A stretch of 5,072 bases of DNA, taken from contig JALHPA010000295.1 in NCBI GenBank assembly GCA_022842745.1, forward strand, positions 1 to 5,072, written 5' to 3'. The stretch is from Pirellulales bacterium. Its GTDB lineage: Bacteria > Planctomycetota > Planctomycetia > Pirellulales > JALHPA01. A model generated the notes under the pieces. That model searched no databases, was not told the origin of the DNA, and saw only the letters and a program-made list of their open reading frames with translations. Numbering within the stretch: the stretch's first letter is position 1; each line of letters starts with the position of its first letter. The position numbers and the translations under genes are program-made. Positions 1 through 5,072 of this stretch are shown here, one piece after another.

Positions 1-551
1 ACGGCGGAGTCCAAGCGGCGTCGGGCGTATTCTGGTTGACGCCGTACTGCATCGCGAATGGTTTTCTGGCGGTGGCGACGTGCGCCTATTTGGCGGCGAC
101 CTACCTCACGATCGAGACTGATGGCCCATTGCAGGAAGATTTCCGCCGTCGGGCGATTTATTCGGGGACCGCGACGGCGGTCTTGGCGGCGGTCGTGTTG
201 GCGATCGCGGCGGCAGAGGCCACCTGGTTTCTCAAGCGACTGTTGAGCTGGCGAACCGCGCCGATCATTGGCGCCGGTTTGATTTGCTTCGCTGGCTCCG
301 CGTGGTCGGTATTTACCGGCCGCGCGCGGTTGGCACGGATGTTTGCCGCGGCCGAAGTCGTCTTGTTGATTGTGGGTTGGGGGATGGCTCAATATCCCCA
401 CTTTATCTATCCCAGTTTGACATTCGCCCAGGCGGCGGGACCGACTCCGACGTTGAAGTTCCTGGTCCTATCCCTGCCGGTCGGTGCGGCTTTGATTGCC
501 CCGTCGTTATGGCTGCTGTTTCGAGTGTTTAAGTCGCGTTATCCCGCCTGA
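1..551 (+). CDS. cydB: Cytochrome bd ubiquinol oxidase subunit II, C-terminal half (5' end outside window)
   Basis: This is the C-terminal part of the membrane subunit that partners CydA in the cytochrome bd quinol:O2 oxidoreductase, a high-oxygen-affinity terminal oxidase of the inner membrane. The reading frame is open from the first full codon at position 3 through the TGA at 549-551, giving 182 visible residues of a protein usually about 340-380 long. A TTG at 36 lies inside a conserved stretch (FWLTPYCIANGF), so it is an internal leucine and not the start. Hydrophobic segments lie at visible residues about 12-36, 52-72, 87-105, 110-127 and 152-174. The loop GWGMAQYPHFIYPSLT (125-140) and the acidic/arginine-rich DGPLQEDFRRR loop (40-50) are typical of CydB. 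The gene ends with a basic FKSRYPA tail. cydA would be expected just upstream, outside the window. The sequence does not separate the CydB and CioB (cyanide-insensitive) types. Confidence 0.88.
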   Translation, partial: GGVQAASGVFWLTPYCIANGFLAVATCAYLAATYLTIETDGPLQEDFRRRAIYSGTATAVLAAVVLAIAAAEATWFLKRLLSWRTAPIIGAGLICFAGSAWSVFTGRARLARMFAAAEVVLLIVGWGMAQYPHFIYPSLTFAQAAGPTPTLKFLVLSLPVGAALIAPSLWLLFRVFKSRYPA

Positions 552-572
552 GACCTCCCGTCAGGCATTTGT
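546..572 (+). terminator. Weak hairpin overlapping the cydB stop codon
   Basis: GCCTGA (546-551) and TCAGGC (561-566) form a perfect 6-bp stem with a 9-nt loop, followed by ATTTGT. The stop codon TGA is part of the left arm. The stem is short and the T tract poor, so this is only a candidate transcription terminator for the cyd operon. Confidence 0.28.
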
Positions 573-632
573 AAGAACGCGTTGAGGCGAACCTTGCCGG
601 CGGCTGGCCTCTCCTGGGTAGAGCGCGATCCA

Positions 633-661
633 GGTCGGCGGCGGCGTTTGTACCGCCGACC
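633..661. repeat. GC-rich inverted repeat (9-bp stem, 11-nt loop)
   Basis: GGTCGGCGG (633-641) is the exact reverse complement of CCGCCGACC (653-661), with an 11-nt loop between. No T run follows, so it is not a standard intrinsic terminator. It lies about 80 bp after cydB and could act as an mRNA 3'-end stabiliser or a factor-dependent termination aid. The role is inference. Confidence 0.5.
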
Positions 662-666
662 AGAGC

Positions 667-694
667 GATCCTGAAGCGGCAATCCTGAAGCGGC
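667..694. repeat. Two-copy 14-bp tandem repeat
   Basis: GATCCTGAAGCGGC (667-680) is followed directly by AATCCTGAAGCGGC (681-694), 13 of 14 bases identical, and the next bases (GATCG) begin like a third copy. It looks like a local slippage duplication in non-coding DNA. Confidence 0.75.
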
Positions 695-841
695 GATCGT
701 TGGTGGGAGTTTGGGAAACGTCGTGGCGAGCATCGATGCCCAAAGGTGATGCGAAACTGGCGTTGCACGCGGAATTTTACGGGCAACCCTTATGACCCTT
801 AAAGGCGGGACTCGTTGAGCGTCTTTAGATGAAGATGTCGC

Positions 842-882
842 TCCGCGACCAACGGGACGGTCAAGGGCTTCCGCGACGGTCA
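842..882. repeat. Interleaved short direct repeats
   Basis: TCCGCGAC occurs at 842-849 and 870-877, and GACGGTCA at 856-863 and 875-882. In the second copy the two words overlap by three bases (GAC); in the first they are separated by six bases. This reads as an imperfect local duplication with a small insertion or deletion. Confidence 0.5.
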
Positions 883-1021
883 GGGGCCGGAACTGCTGGT
901 CGAAACCTTAATTGCGGCATAAAGTTCCCACAGATCAATACTTGGAGATTGTGCGATTGCAATGGTCCGGCGGCCGTCCGCAGATTCGCGTTGCGACACG
1001 ATTTTTCGCCCGTTAGCTTGG

Positions 1022-1050
1022 TTGCACGGCTGGACCGTCCGACATATCCT
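1022..1050 (+). promoter_or_regulatory. Candidate sigma70-type promoter for ilvB
   Basis: TTGCAC (1022-1027, -35-like) and TATCCT (1045-1050, -10-like) are separated by exactly 17 bases. Together they match 7 of 12 consensus positions. Transcription would start near 1057 and give a leader of about 55 nt before the GTG start, too short for a classic leader-peptide attenuator. The -35 element lies inside the middle GTTGCACG motif, so a protein bound there could block the polymerase. This is pattern-matching only. Confidence 0.35.
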
Positions 1051-1101
1051 AATGTGTTTGGCGGAAACGGCTTTTGACGATTGATTCAACCCACGTTGCA
1101 C

Positions 1102-1106
1102 GAGGA
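1102..1106 (+). promoter_or_regulatory. Ribosome binding site for ilvB
   Basis: GAGGA lies five bases before GTG at 1112, a good Shine-Dalgarno match and spacing. An in-frame TGA at 1082-1084 and the absence of another start codon after it fix GTG 1112 as the first available start. Confidence 0.75.
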
Positions 1107-1111
1107 TTCCT

Positions 1112-2881
1112 GTGGCAATAGTCGATAAACCTCGGACCGCTTCCAACCTGGTCACCGGGGCCGACGTCGTCGTTCAGTCGCTGGTCAATCACGGCGTGGA
1201 GTTGTTGTTCGCCTATCCAGGCGGAGCCAGCATGCCCTTGCACCAAGCGCTGACCCGGTTCCGTCATCAAATCCGCACGATATTGCCGCGTCATGAGCAA
1301 GGGGGGTCGTTCGCCGCGCACGGGTATGCCCGCACTACAGGGCGGCCGGGCGTCTGCATGGCCACGAGCGGCCCGGGGGCGTTGAATTTGGTGACTGCGA
1401 TCGCGGACGCCAAGATGGACAGCGTCCCGATGGTTGCGTTAACGGGGCAGGTGGGGACGCCGGTGATTGGATCGGACGCCTTTCAGGAAACGCCGATCGT
1501 GGAGGTCTGTCGCGGGATTACCAAGCACCATTACCTGGTCACGAACGTTAATGACCTGGCCCGCGTGATGCGGGAAGCATTCCACATCGCCGTTACGGGC
1601 CGTCCCGGGCCGGTTTTGGTGGACATTCCCAAGAACGTGCAGATGGCGACGATCGCGCCGAATTATGACGTGCCGATGAACCTGCCCGGTTACCGGGTTG
1701 ATAACCGCCTGGCCAAGCCGGAGCAAATCGCCCAGGTGGCGGCGGCGATCCAGCAGTCGAAGCGGCCGGTGATCTACGCCGGCGGCGGGGTGATATCGAG
1801 CGACGGGAGCGCCGAGCTGCGCGAATTCGCGCGGAAAACGGGGATTCCCGTGACGACGACGGTGATGGGGCTGGGGGCGTTTCCCGCCGACGATCCTCTG
1901 TGGTTGGACATGCTGGGGATGCACGGGAGCGTGTACGCCAACTACGCGGTCGAGGCGTGCGACCTGTTGTTGGCGTTTGGAGTGCGGTTCGACGATCGCG
2001 TGACGGGGGACAAGTCGCAGTTCGCACGGCATGCGTTCGTGGTTCACATCGACGTCGATCCGTCGGAACTGAATAAGAACAAGCAGGCCCACATTCCGAT
2101 TGTCAGCGATATCAAATTCGCGCTGTCGGAATTGAACAAGGTGGTGACGGCCCCTGCGGGATTGGAACCTTGGCGGCGGCAGATCGACGAATGGAAACAG
2201 GCCGATCCTTTCAAGTACGACACTTCCTACGACGGCATTTTGCCGCAACACGCGATCGCGGAGCTGTCGCGGATCACGCGGGGAGAGGACACGATCATCA
2301 CGGTCGGCGTCGGGCAGCATCAGATGTGGGCCGCGCAATACTACAAGTTCCAACACCCGCGCACCTGGCTGTCGAGTTCGGGATTGGGAACGATGGGCTT
2401 TGGGCTGCCGGCCGCGATGGGGGCCAAGGCCGCGTTTCCGAATAAGCTGGTGGTCGATATCGACGGGGATGGAAGTTTCCTGATGAATATCCAGGAATTG
2501 GCCACCTGTTTCTGCGAGAAGCTGCCGGTGAAGGTGCTGCTGTTGAACAACCAGCATTTGGGGATGGTCGTGCAATGGGAGGATCGATTCTTCAAGGGGA
2601 ACCGAGCGCACACTTACCTGGGTCCGATCGACCATCCGGAGGCGGTTGGCCAGGGGAACGGCCGGGGGCCGGAGGTGCGTTACCCGAACTTCGTGGAAAT
2701 CGCGCGGGGATTTGGTTGCGGGGCCCGCTCGATCCGGAAGAAGTCGGAATTGGCGGATGCCCTGCGGGAAATGATCGAATACGACGGTCCGTTCGTGCTG
2801 GATGTGGAAACGCCGTACCAGGAACACGTTCTACCCATGATTCCGTCCGGAATGACCGTTCGCGATTTGATCAAGGATTAA
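1112..2881 (+). CDS. ilvB: Acetolactate (acetohydroxyacid) synthase, large catalytic subunit
   Basis: This cytoplasmic enzyme uses ThDP, Mg2+ and FAD. It condenses two pyruvates to 2-acetolactate, or pyruvate with 2-oxobutyrate to 2-aceto-2-hydroxybutyrate, the first common step of valine, leucine and isoleucine synthesis. The 589-residue length is normal. The N-terminal ThDP domain (about 13-180) has AYPGGAS (34-40) and the cofactor-activating glutamate E62 in RHEQGG. The central FAD-type domain (about 203-340) has VRFDDRVTG (291-299). The C-terminal ThDP domain (about 395-565) has the metal-binding GDGSF...LLNNQ motif (G452 to Q481), then HLGMVVQWEDRF (482-493). The C-terminus, QEHVLPMIPSG (570-580), resembles plant and cyanobacterial enzymes. 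The sulfonylurea/imidazolinone-contact positions equivalent to plant Ala122, Trp574 and Ser653 are kept (A39, W489, S579), but the Pro197 position appears to be G115. The gene starts with GTG and appears monocistronic. No ilvN regulatory-subunit gene adjoins it, so that partner is presumably encoded elsewhere. The catabolic AlsS type is less likely given the strong IlvB-type C-terminus. Confidence 0.96.
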   Translation: MAIVDKPRTASNLVTGADVVVQSLVNHGVELLFAYPGGASMPLHQALTRFRHQIRTILPRHEQGGSFAAHGYARTTGRPGVCMATSGPGALNLVTAIADAKMDSVPMVALTGQVGTPVIGSDAFQETPIVEVCRGITKHHYLVTNVNDLARVMREAFHIAVTGRPGPVLVDIPKNVQMATIAPNYDVPMNLPGYRVDNRLAKPEQIAQVAAAIQQSKRPVIYAGGGVISSDGSAELREFARKTGIPVTTTVMGLGAFPADDPLWLDMLGMHGSVYANYAVEACDLLLAFGVRFDDRVTGDKSQFARHAFVVHIDVDPSELNKNKQAHIPIVSDIKFALSELNKVVTAPAGLEPWRRQIDEWKQADPFKYDTSYDGILPQHAIAELSRITRGEDTIITVGVGQHQMWAAQYYKFQHPRTWLSSSGLGTMGFGLPAAMGAKAAFPNKLVVDIDGDGSFLMNIQELATCFCEKLPVKVLLLNNQHLGMVVQWEDRFFKGNRAHTYLGPIDHPEAVGQGNGRGPEVRYPNFVEIARGFGCGARSIRKKSELADALREMIEYDGPFVLDVETPYQEHVLPMIPSGMTVRDLIKD

Positions 2882-2897
2882 CAGGACGGTTGCACCT

Positions 2898-2923
2898 GGC
2901 GATTGAACTGGGCGATTGAACTG
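2898..2923. repeat. Perfect two-copy 13-bp tandem repeat
   Basis: GGCGATTGAACTG occurs at 2898-2910 and again at 2911-2923, and the following GGCG (2924-2927) starts a third copy. It begins 17 bases after the ilvB stop codon and looks like replication-slippage duplication in non-coding DNA. Confidence 0.85.
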
Positions 2924-2924
2924 G

Positions 2925-2979
2925 GCGGCCGGACTCGGCGGTGGTTGGAACGCTAGCACTGCGGCGCAAGACCGGCCGC
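2925..2979 (+). terminator. Inverted repeat downstream of ilvB, possible terminator
   Basis: GCGGCCGG (2925-2932) is the exact reverse complement of CCGGCCGC (2972-2979), with a 39-nt intervening segment. GGTTTTGG follows the right arm. The loop is long and the T run short (four), so intrinsic termination of ilvB here is possible but unproven. Confidence 0.3.
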
Positions 2980-3019
2980 GGTTTTGGCGGGGGAACGGGT
3001 AGGGCTGCCGCAAAGGCTT

Positions 3020-3199
3020 TCAAGCCCTATACTTCTTTAGGCCCAATCCAATGATTGCGACCCATACGGTCGGAACCACGTACTGGATCTTGGCACACTC
3101 CTTGCGATAGATGCCCGGCGACGGCTGCGTGGCTGCCAAAGCTTGCACCCCGTACCGAACGTCGGTCGAGCGCACCGCTAGTTCTTGAAAGATCATCAT
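3020..3199 (-). CDS. Hypothetical 59-residue protein with C-terminal membrane-like segment
   Basis: I do not recognise this ORF. From ATG (complement of 3197-3199) to TGA (complement of 3020-3022) it encodes 59 residues. The last third, IQYVVPTVWVAIIGLGLKK, is a plausible single membrane-spanning or membrane-anchoring segment ending in lysines. Unlike the antisense shadows of ilvB and ftsH it is not Arg/Pro/Ser-rich, and about 70% of its third codon positions are G or C. Against it: no good Shine-Dalgarno sequence precedes the start, and no relative is known to me. An in-frame TTG at 3205 and an adjacent ATG at 3196 are alternative starts. It is divergent from ftsH, and the two ATG codons share the CATG palindrome at 3197-3200, so each gene's promoter would have to lie inside the other's coding sequence or leader. 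It may be real or a chance ORF. Confidence 0.3.
   Translation of the reverse strand: MMIFQELAVRSTDVRYGVQALAATQPSPGIYRKECAKIQYVVPTVWVAIIGLGLKKYRA
3187..3191 (+). promoter_or_regulatory. Weak ribosome binding site for ftsH
   Basis: GAAAG lies six bases before the ATG at 3198, a purine-rich but poor Shine-Dalgarno match. An in-frame TGA at 3186-3188 rules out any upstream start, so ATG 3198 is the earliest possible. The weak site may mean low or regulated translation initiation. Confidence 0.35.
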
Positions 3200-5072
3200 G
3201 GCCAATCAAATTCCGGCCAAAGGGCCGGTTCCTGCTGGAAGCACCCCGCGATCGCGGCCCAACTTGTCCATGTTCTGGCTGCTGCTGGGGCTGCTGTTGA
3301 TGGCGGTGTTTCTGTACTTCCAAGGGGATCACACCAAGCGATCGGAGATTACCTACGACTTCTTCCGGCAGCAGGTCACATCTGGGAATGTGGCTGTGGT
3401 CGAATTTGTGGGCAACCAGATCTTGAACGGGAGGTTCAAGACCATTCCCGACCCCCCCGCCTCTTTGGCCGAGTCGAAGGAAGGCCGAACAACGGCCGAG
3501 AACCGGTCGGCGACGGCCGGGGCCGAGTCGGCGAAAAAACTATTGCCCGATTTTCGGGTGGTCCTGAGCCCCTTGGTCGGTGAAGACTTGGATAAGTTGC
3601 TCGCCGAGCACCAGGTGGTGCAGAAGGTGCGGGAGCCCGCGGACAACACGTTGATGTTCTTGTTGGCGTACTTTTTGGTGCCGGGGCTGTTGTTCTTTGG
3701 GCTGTGGATCATGCTGCGACGGACTCGGGACCAGATGATGGGAGGGGGAATCCTGTCCGGTTTCGCCAAGAGCCCCGCCAAGCGGTACGAAACGAACGAC
3801 AAGCCGATCACGTTTGCCGACGTGGCCGGTTTGGAAGGGGTGAAGAACGACCTGCAGGAGATCGTCGAGTTTCTGAAGAATCCGGAAAAGTTCACCCGGC
3901 TGGGAGGTCGGGTTCCAAAGGGGATTTTGCTGATGGGGCCTCCCGGCACCGGCAAGACGCTGCTGGCCCGCGCGGTGGCCGGGGAAGCGGGAGTGCCGTT
4001 TTTTTCGATCAGCGGTTCTGAGTTTATCCAGATGTTCGTGGGGGTCGGGGCCAGTCGGGTGCGGGACATGTTCAAGACCGCCAAGGACGCCTCGCCGTCG
4101 ATTTTGTTTATCGACGAATTGGACGCGGTGGGTCGGCATCGCGGGGCTGGGTTGGGAGGGGGGCACGACGAGCGCGAGCAGACGCTAAACCAGATTTTGA
4201 CGGAAATGGATGGCTTCAGCCCCAACGAGTCGGTGATCGTGCTGGCGGCCACGAACCGGCCGGACGTGCTCGATCCGGCGCTGCTGCGGCCCGGCCGTTT
4301 CGACCGGCACGTGACCGTGGACCGTCCCAACCATAAGGGTCGGGTGGCGATCTTTAAGGTTCACGTGCGCGATGTGCCACTGGCGGCGGACGTAAACTTG
4401 GACCGGCTGGCAGCCGGCACCTCCGGGCTGACGGGCGCGGACATTCGCAACCTGGTCAACGAGGCCGCGTTGTGGGCCACGCGCAACGGCAAGGACAAGG
4501 TCGACATGGAGGACTTTGAATTTGCGCGGGATAAGGTCCTGATGGGGCCAAAACGGGACGAAGTGCTGACGGGGCACGAGCGAGCGATGACCGCGTATCA
4601 TGAAGCGGGGCATGCGCTTTTGGCGTGGCTGCTGCCTGGCGCCGACCGGCTGCACAAAGTGACCATTATTCCCCGCGGCCGGTCGTTGGGCGTGACCCAG
4701 CTTTTGCCGGAGGAGGACCGGCTGAACATCGGCGAGACGGAGCTGCGCAATCGGCTGGTGTTCATGCTAGGGGGTCGGGCCGCGGAGAAGCTCGTTTACG
4801 ACGAGTACAGCGCCGGCGCGGAGAATGATCTGACGCAGGCCACGCGCCTGGCTCGGCGAATGGTCAGCCACTGGGGCATGAGCGAGCGGCTGGGGCCGGT
4901 GGCCTTCCGGCTGGGGGAGGAGCATCCGTTTTTGGGGCGCGAGATCTACGAGCAGCGGGAATTCAGCGAGCACACCGCCCAAGTCATCGACGAGGAGATC
5001 GCCAAATTGCTCAATGGCGCCGCGGATCGCGCCAGCCGGCTCTTGTCCGAACACCGGGGCAAGCTGGACGCC
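3198..5072 (+). CDS. ftsH: ATP-dependent zinc metalloprotease FtsH (3' end outside window)
   Basis: FtsH is a hexameric inner-membrane AAA+ protease that extracts and degrades misfolded membrane proteins and some short-lived cytoplasmic regulators. The frame is open for 625 residues to the window edge; E. coli FtsH has 644, so a short C-terminal tail is missing. Membrane segments lie at about 25-41 and 151-173, enclosing a periplasmic domain of about 109 residues. This is longer than in E. coli because of an Ala/Glu/Thr/Ser-rich stretch at about 84-114. The AAA+ module has Walker A GPPGTGKT (247-254), pore loop FVG (280-282), Walker B ILFIDE (302-307) and the second region of homology ending LLRPGRFDR (362-370) with arginine fingers R364 and R367. 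The protease domain has HEAGH (468-472), and D544 in GAENDL is the likely third zinc ligand. All catalytic residues are intact. The gene follows a 316-bp spacer and seems to start its own transcription unit. Confidence 0.96.
   Translation, partial: MANQIPAKGPVPAGSTPRSRPNLSMFWLLLGLLLMAVFLYFQGDHTKRSEITYDFFRQQVTSGNVAVVEFVGNQILNGRFKTIPDPPASLAESKEGRTTAENRSATAGAESAKKLLPDFRVVLSPLVGEDLDKLLAEHQVVQKVREPADNTLMFLLAYFLVPGLLFFGLWIMLRRTRDQMMGGGILSGFAKSPAKRYETNDKPITFADVAGLEGVKNDLQEIVEFLKNPEKFTRLGGRVPKGILLMGPPGTGKTLLARAVAGEAGVPFFSISGSEFIQMFVGVGASRVRDMFKTAKDASPSILFIDELDAVGRHRGAGLGGGHDEREQTLNQILTEMDGFSPNESVIVLAATNRPDVLDPALLRPGRFDRHVTVDRPNHKGRVAIFKVHVRDVPLAADVNLDRLAAGTSGLTGADIRNLVNEAALWATRNGKDKVDMEDFEFARDKVLMGPKRDEVLTGHERAMTAYHEAGHALLAWLLPGADRLHKVTIIPRGRSLGVTQLLPEEDRLNIGETELRNRLVFMLGGRAAEKLVYDEYSAGAENDLTQATRLARRMVSHWGMSERLGPVAFRLGEEHPFLGREIYEQREFSEHTAQVIDEEIAKLLNGAADRASRLLSEHRGKLDA
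3213..3228 (+). promoter_or_regulatory. Perfect GC hairpin just inside the ftsH coding start
   Basis: CCGGCC (3213-3218), AAAG loop (3219-3222), GGCCGG (3223-3228): six G-C pairs with a four-base loop, beginning 16 bases into the ftsH coding sequence. In mRNA it would sit at the edge of the initiating ribosome's footprint and could affect initiation from the weak ribosome binding site. Codons in this region (residues 6-11) are not otherwise constrained by a known domain. Regulation is inference; the pairing is seen directly. Confidence 0.4.

Larger units (their letters stand above)
762..1102. repeat. Three dispersed copies of GTTGCACG upstream of ilvB
   Basis: The 8-mer GTTGCACG occurs at 762-769, 1021-1028 and 1095-1102. 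The first and third copies agree over 11 of 12 bases (CGTTGCACGCGG and CGTTGCACGAGG) and contain the imperfect palindrome CGT-TGC-ACG. The middle copy contains the proposed -35 hexamer of the ilvB promoter. The third abuts the ribosome binding site. Such placement would suit operator sites for a transcription factor, but no known regulator motif is recognised and chance recurrence is possible. Confidence 0.35.
552..1111. other. 560-bp intergenic spacer between cydB and ilvB; no convincing gene
   Basis: Several ORFs of 60-91 codons cross this spacer on both strands, but their translations are Arg/Pro/Ser-rich or lack recognisable domains, and none has a good ribosome binding site. I therefore see no gene here. 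The stretch 901-960 has 26 G/C in 60 bases (43%), well below the coding regions, as expected for regulatory DNA. The spacer holds a GC-rich inverted repeat (633-661), a 14-bp tandem duplication (667-694), interleaved short repeats (842-882), three GTTGCACG motifs, a small hairpin (TCGC-GTT-GCGA, 986-996) with a T5 run beginning six bases after it, and the likely ilvB promoter near 1022-1050. A decayed gene or an unrecognised small RNA cannot be excluded. Confidence 0.6.
2882..3197. other. 316-bp spacer between ilvB and ftsH
   Basis: No + strand gene is credible here. The first part (2882-3010) holds a 13-bp tandem repeat and a possible terminator for ilvB. AGGGCT (3001-3006) pairs with AGCCCT (3023-3028) around a 16-nt loop, again as a weak hairpin. 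TATACT (3028-3033) matches a -10 box at five of six positions but has no good -35 partner, so it is only a faint ftsH promoter candidate. The second part (3020-3197) reads on the - strand as a protein-like ORF, described separately. Confidence 0.6.

Noticed and set aside
36..38. TTG at 36 as the start of the first gene
   Set aside because: The frame is open to the window edge and the residues before TTG (GVFW) continue the conserved CydB sequence, so the gene starts outside the window.
986..1006. Small hairpin near a T5 run as an ilvB attenuator
   Set aside because: The stem is only four base pairs, the T run starts six bases after the hairpin, and it lies upstream of the proposed promoter, so it would not be in the ilvB transcript.
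829..1077. An 82-codon + strand ORF in the cydB-ilvB spacer
   Set aside because: No Shine-Dalgarno sequence, no domain or membrane segment, Arg-rich composition, and it covers the best candidate ilvB promoter.
552..1111. A T-box, riboswitch or leader-peptide attenuator before ilvB
   Set aside because: I found no T-box-like conserved element, no short ORF rich in Leu/Ile/Val codons and no strong terminator/antiterminator pair in the spacer.
880..1155. A 91-codon - strand ORF overlapping the start of ilvB
   Set aside because: It overlaps the ilvB start and promoter region, has no recognisable domain, and I see no support beyond being open.
1439..2827. A 462-codon open frame on the - strand opposite ilvB
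   Set aside because: The translation is rich in Arg, His, Pro and Gln with no domain, and lies fully antisense to a textbook ilvB. Codon bias in GC-rich genes often leaves such antisense frames open.
3353..4330. A 325-codon open frame on the - strand opposite ftsH
   Set aside because: Ser/Pro/Arg-rich translation without recognisable motifs, fully antisense to the FtsH periplasmic and AAA+ regions, so a shadow of codon bias.
4185..4655. A 156-codon open frame on the - strand opposite the ftsH AAA+/protease region
   Set aside because: Arg/Gln/Val/His-rich antisense of strongly conserved FtsH motifs; no independent evidence of coding.

Overview
The window is about 60% GC and carries three clearly recognisable protein genes, all on the + strand: the 3' half of a cytochrome bd oxidase subunit II gene (cydB, 1-551), a complete acetolactate synthase large-subunit gene (ilvB, 1112-2881), and an ftsH AAA+ protease gene that runs off the right edge (3198 to the end). 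A fourth, tentative small ORF lies on the - strand (3020-3199), head-to-head with ftsH. The protein set fits a respiring Gram-negative-type bacterium that makes its own branched-chain amino acids. The plant/cyanobacteria-like IlvB, the FtsH sequence style and the spaced, apparently monocistronic layout suggest Planctomycetota; this is inference from memory of the families, not a database result.

Layout. (1) 1-551: CydB C-terminal half with about five membrane segments; a small hairpin overlaps its stop codon. (2) 552-1111: a 560-bp spacer with no convincing gene. It contains a short GC-rich inverted repeat, a 14-bp tandem duplication, a scrambled short duplication, and three copies of the 8-mer GTTGCACG. 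A plausible sigma70-type promoter (about 1022-1050) and a good ribosome binding site (1102-1106) precede the GTG start of ilvB. (3) 1112-2881: ilvB, with all ThDP and catalytic landmarks present. No ilvN regulatory subunit gene is next to it. (4) 2882-3197: a 316-bp spacer with a perfect 13-bp tandem repeat, an inverted repeat that may end ilvB transcription, and the tentative - strand ORF. (5) 3198-5072: FtsH, 625 residues visible. It has both transmembrane segments, a periplasmic domain enlarged by a low-complexity stretch, the AAA+ module and the HEAGH zinc-protease site.

The three main genes belong to unrelated processes (quinol oxidation, Leu/Val/Ile synthesis, membrane protein quality control), and spacers of 560 and 316 bp separate them, so they look like independent transcription units. 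The window is mostly ordinary core-genome sequence. The points most worth a second look are the repeated GTTGCACG motif upstream of ilvB, the small - strand ORF sharing a CATG start palindrome with ftsH, the stable hairpin just inside ftsH, and the short tandem duplications in both spacers. I did not find a convincing new defence, mobile or RNA system.
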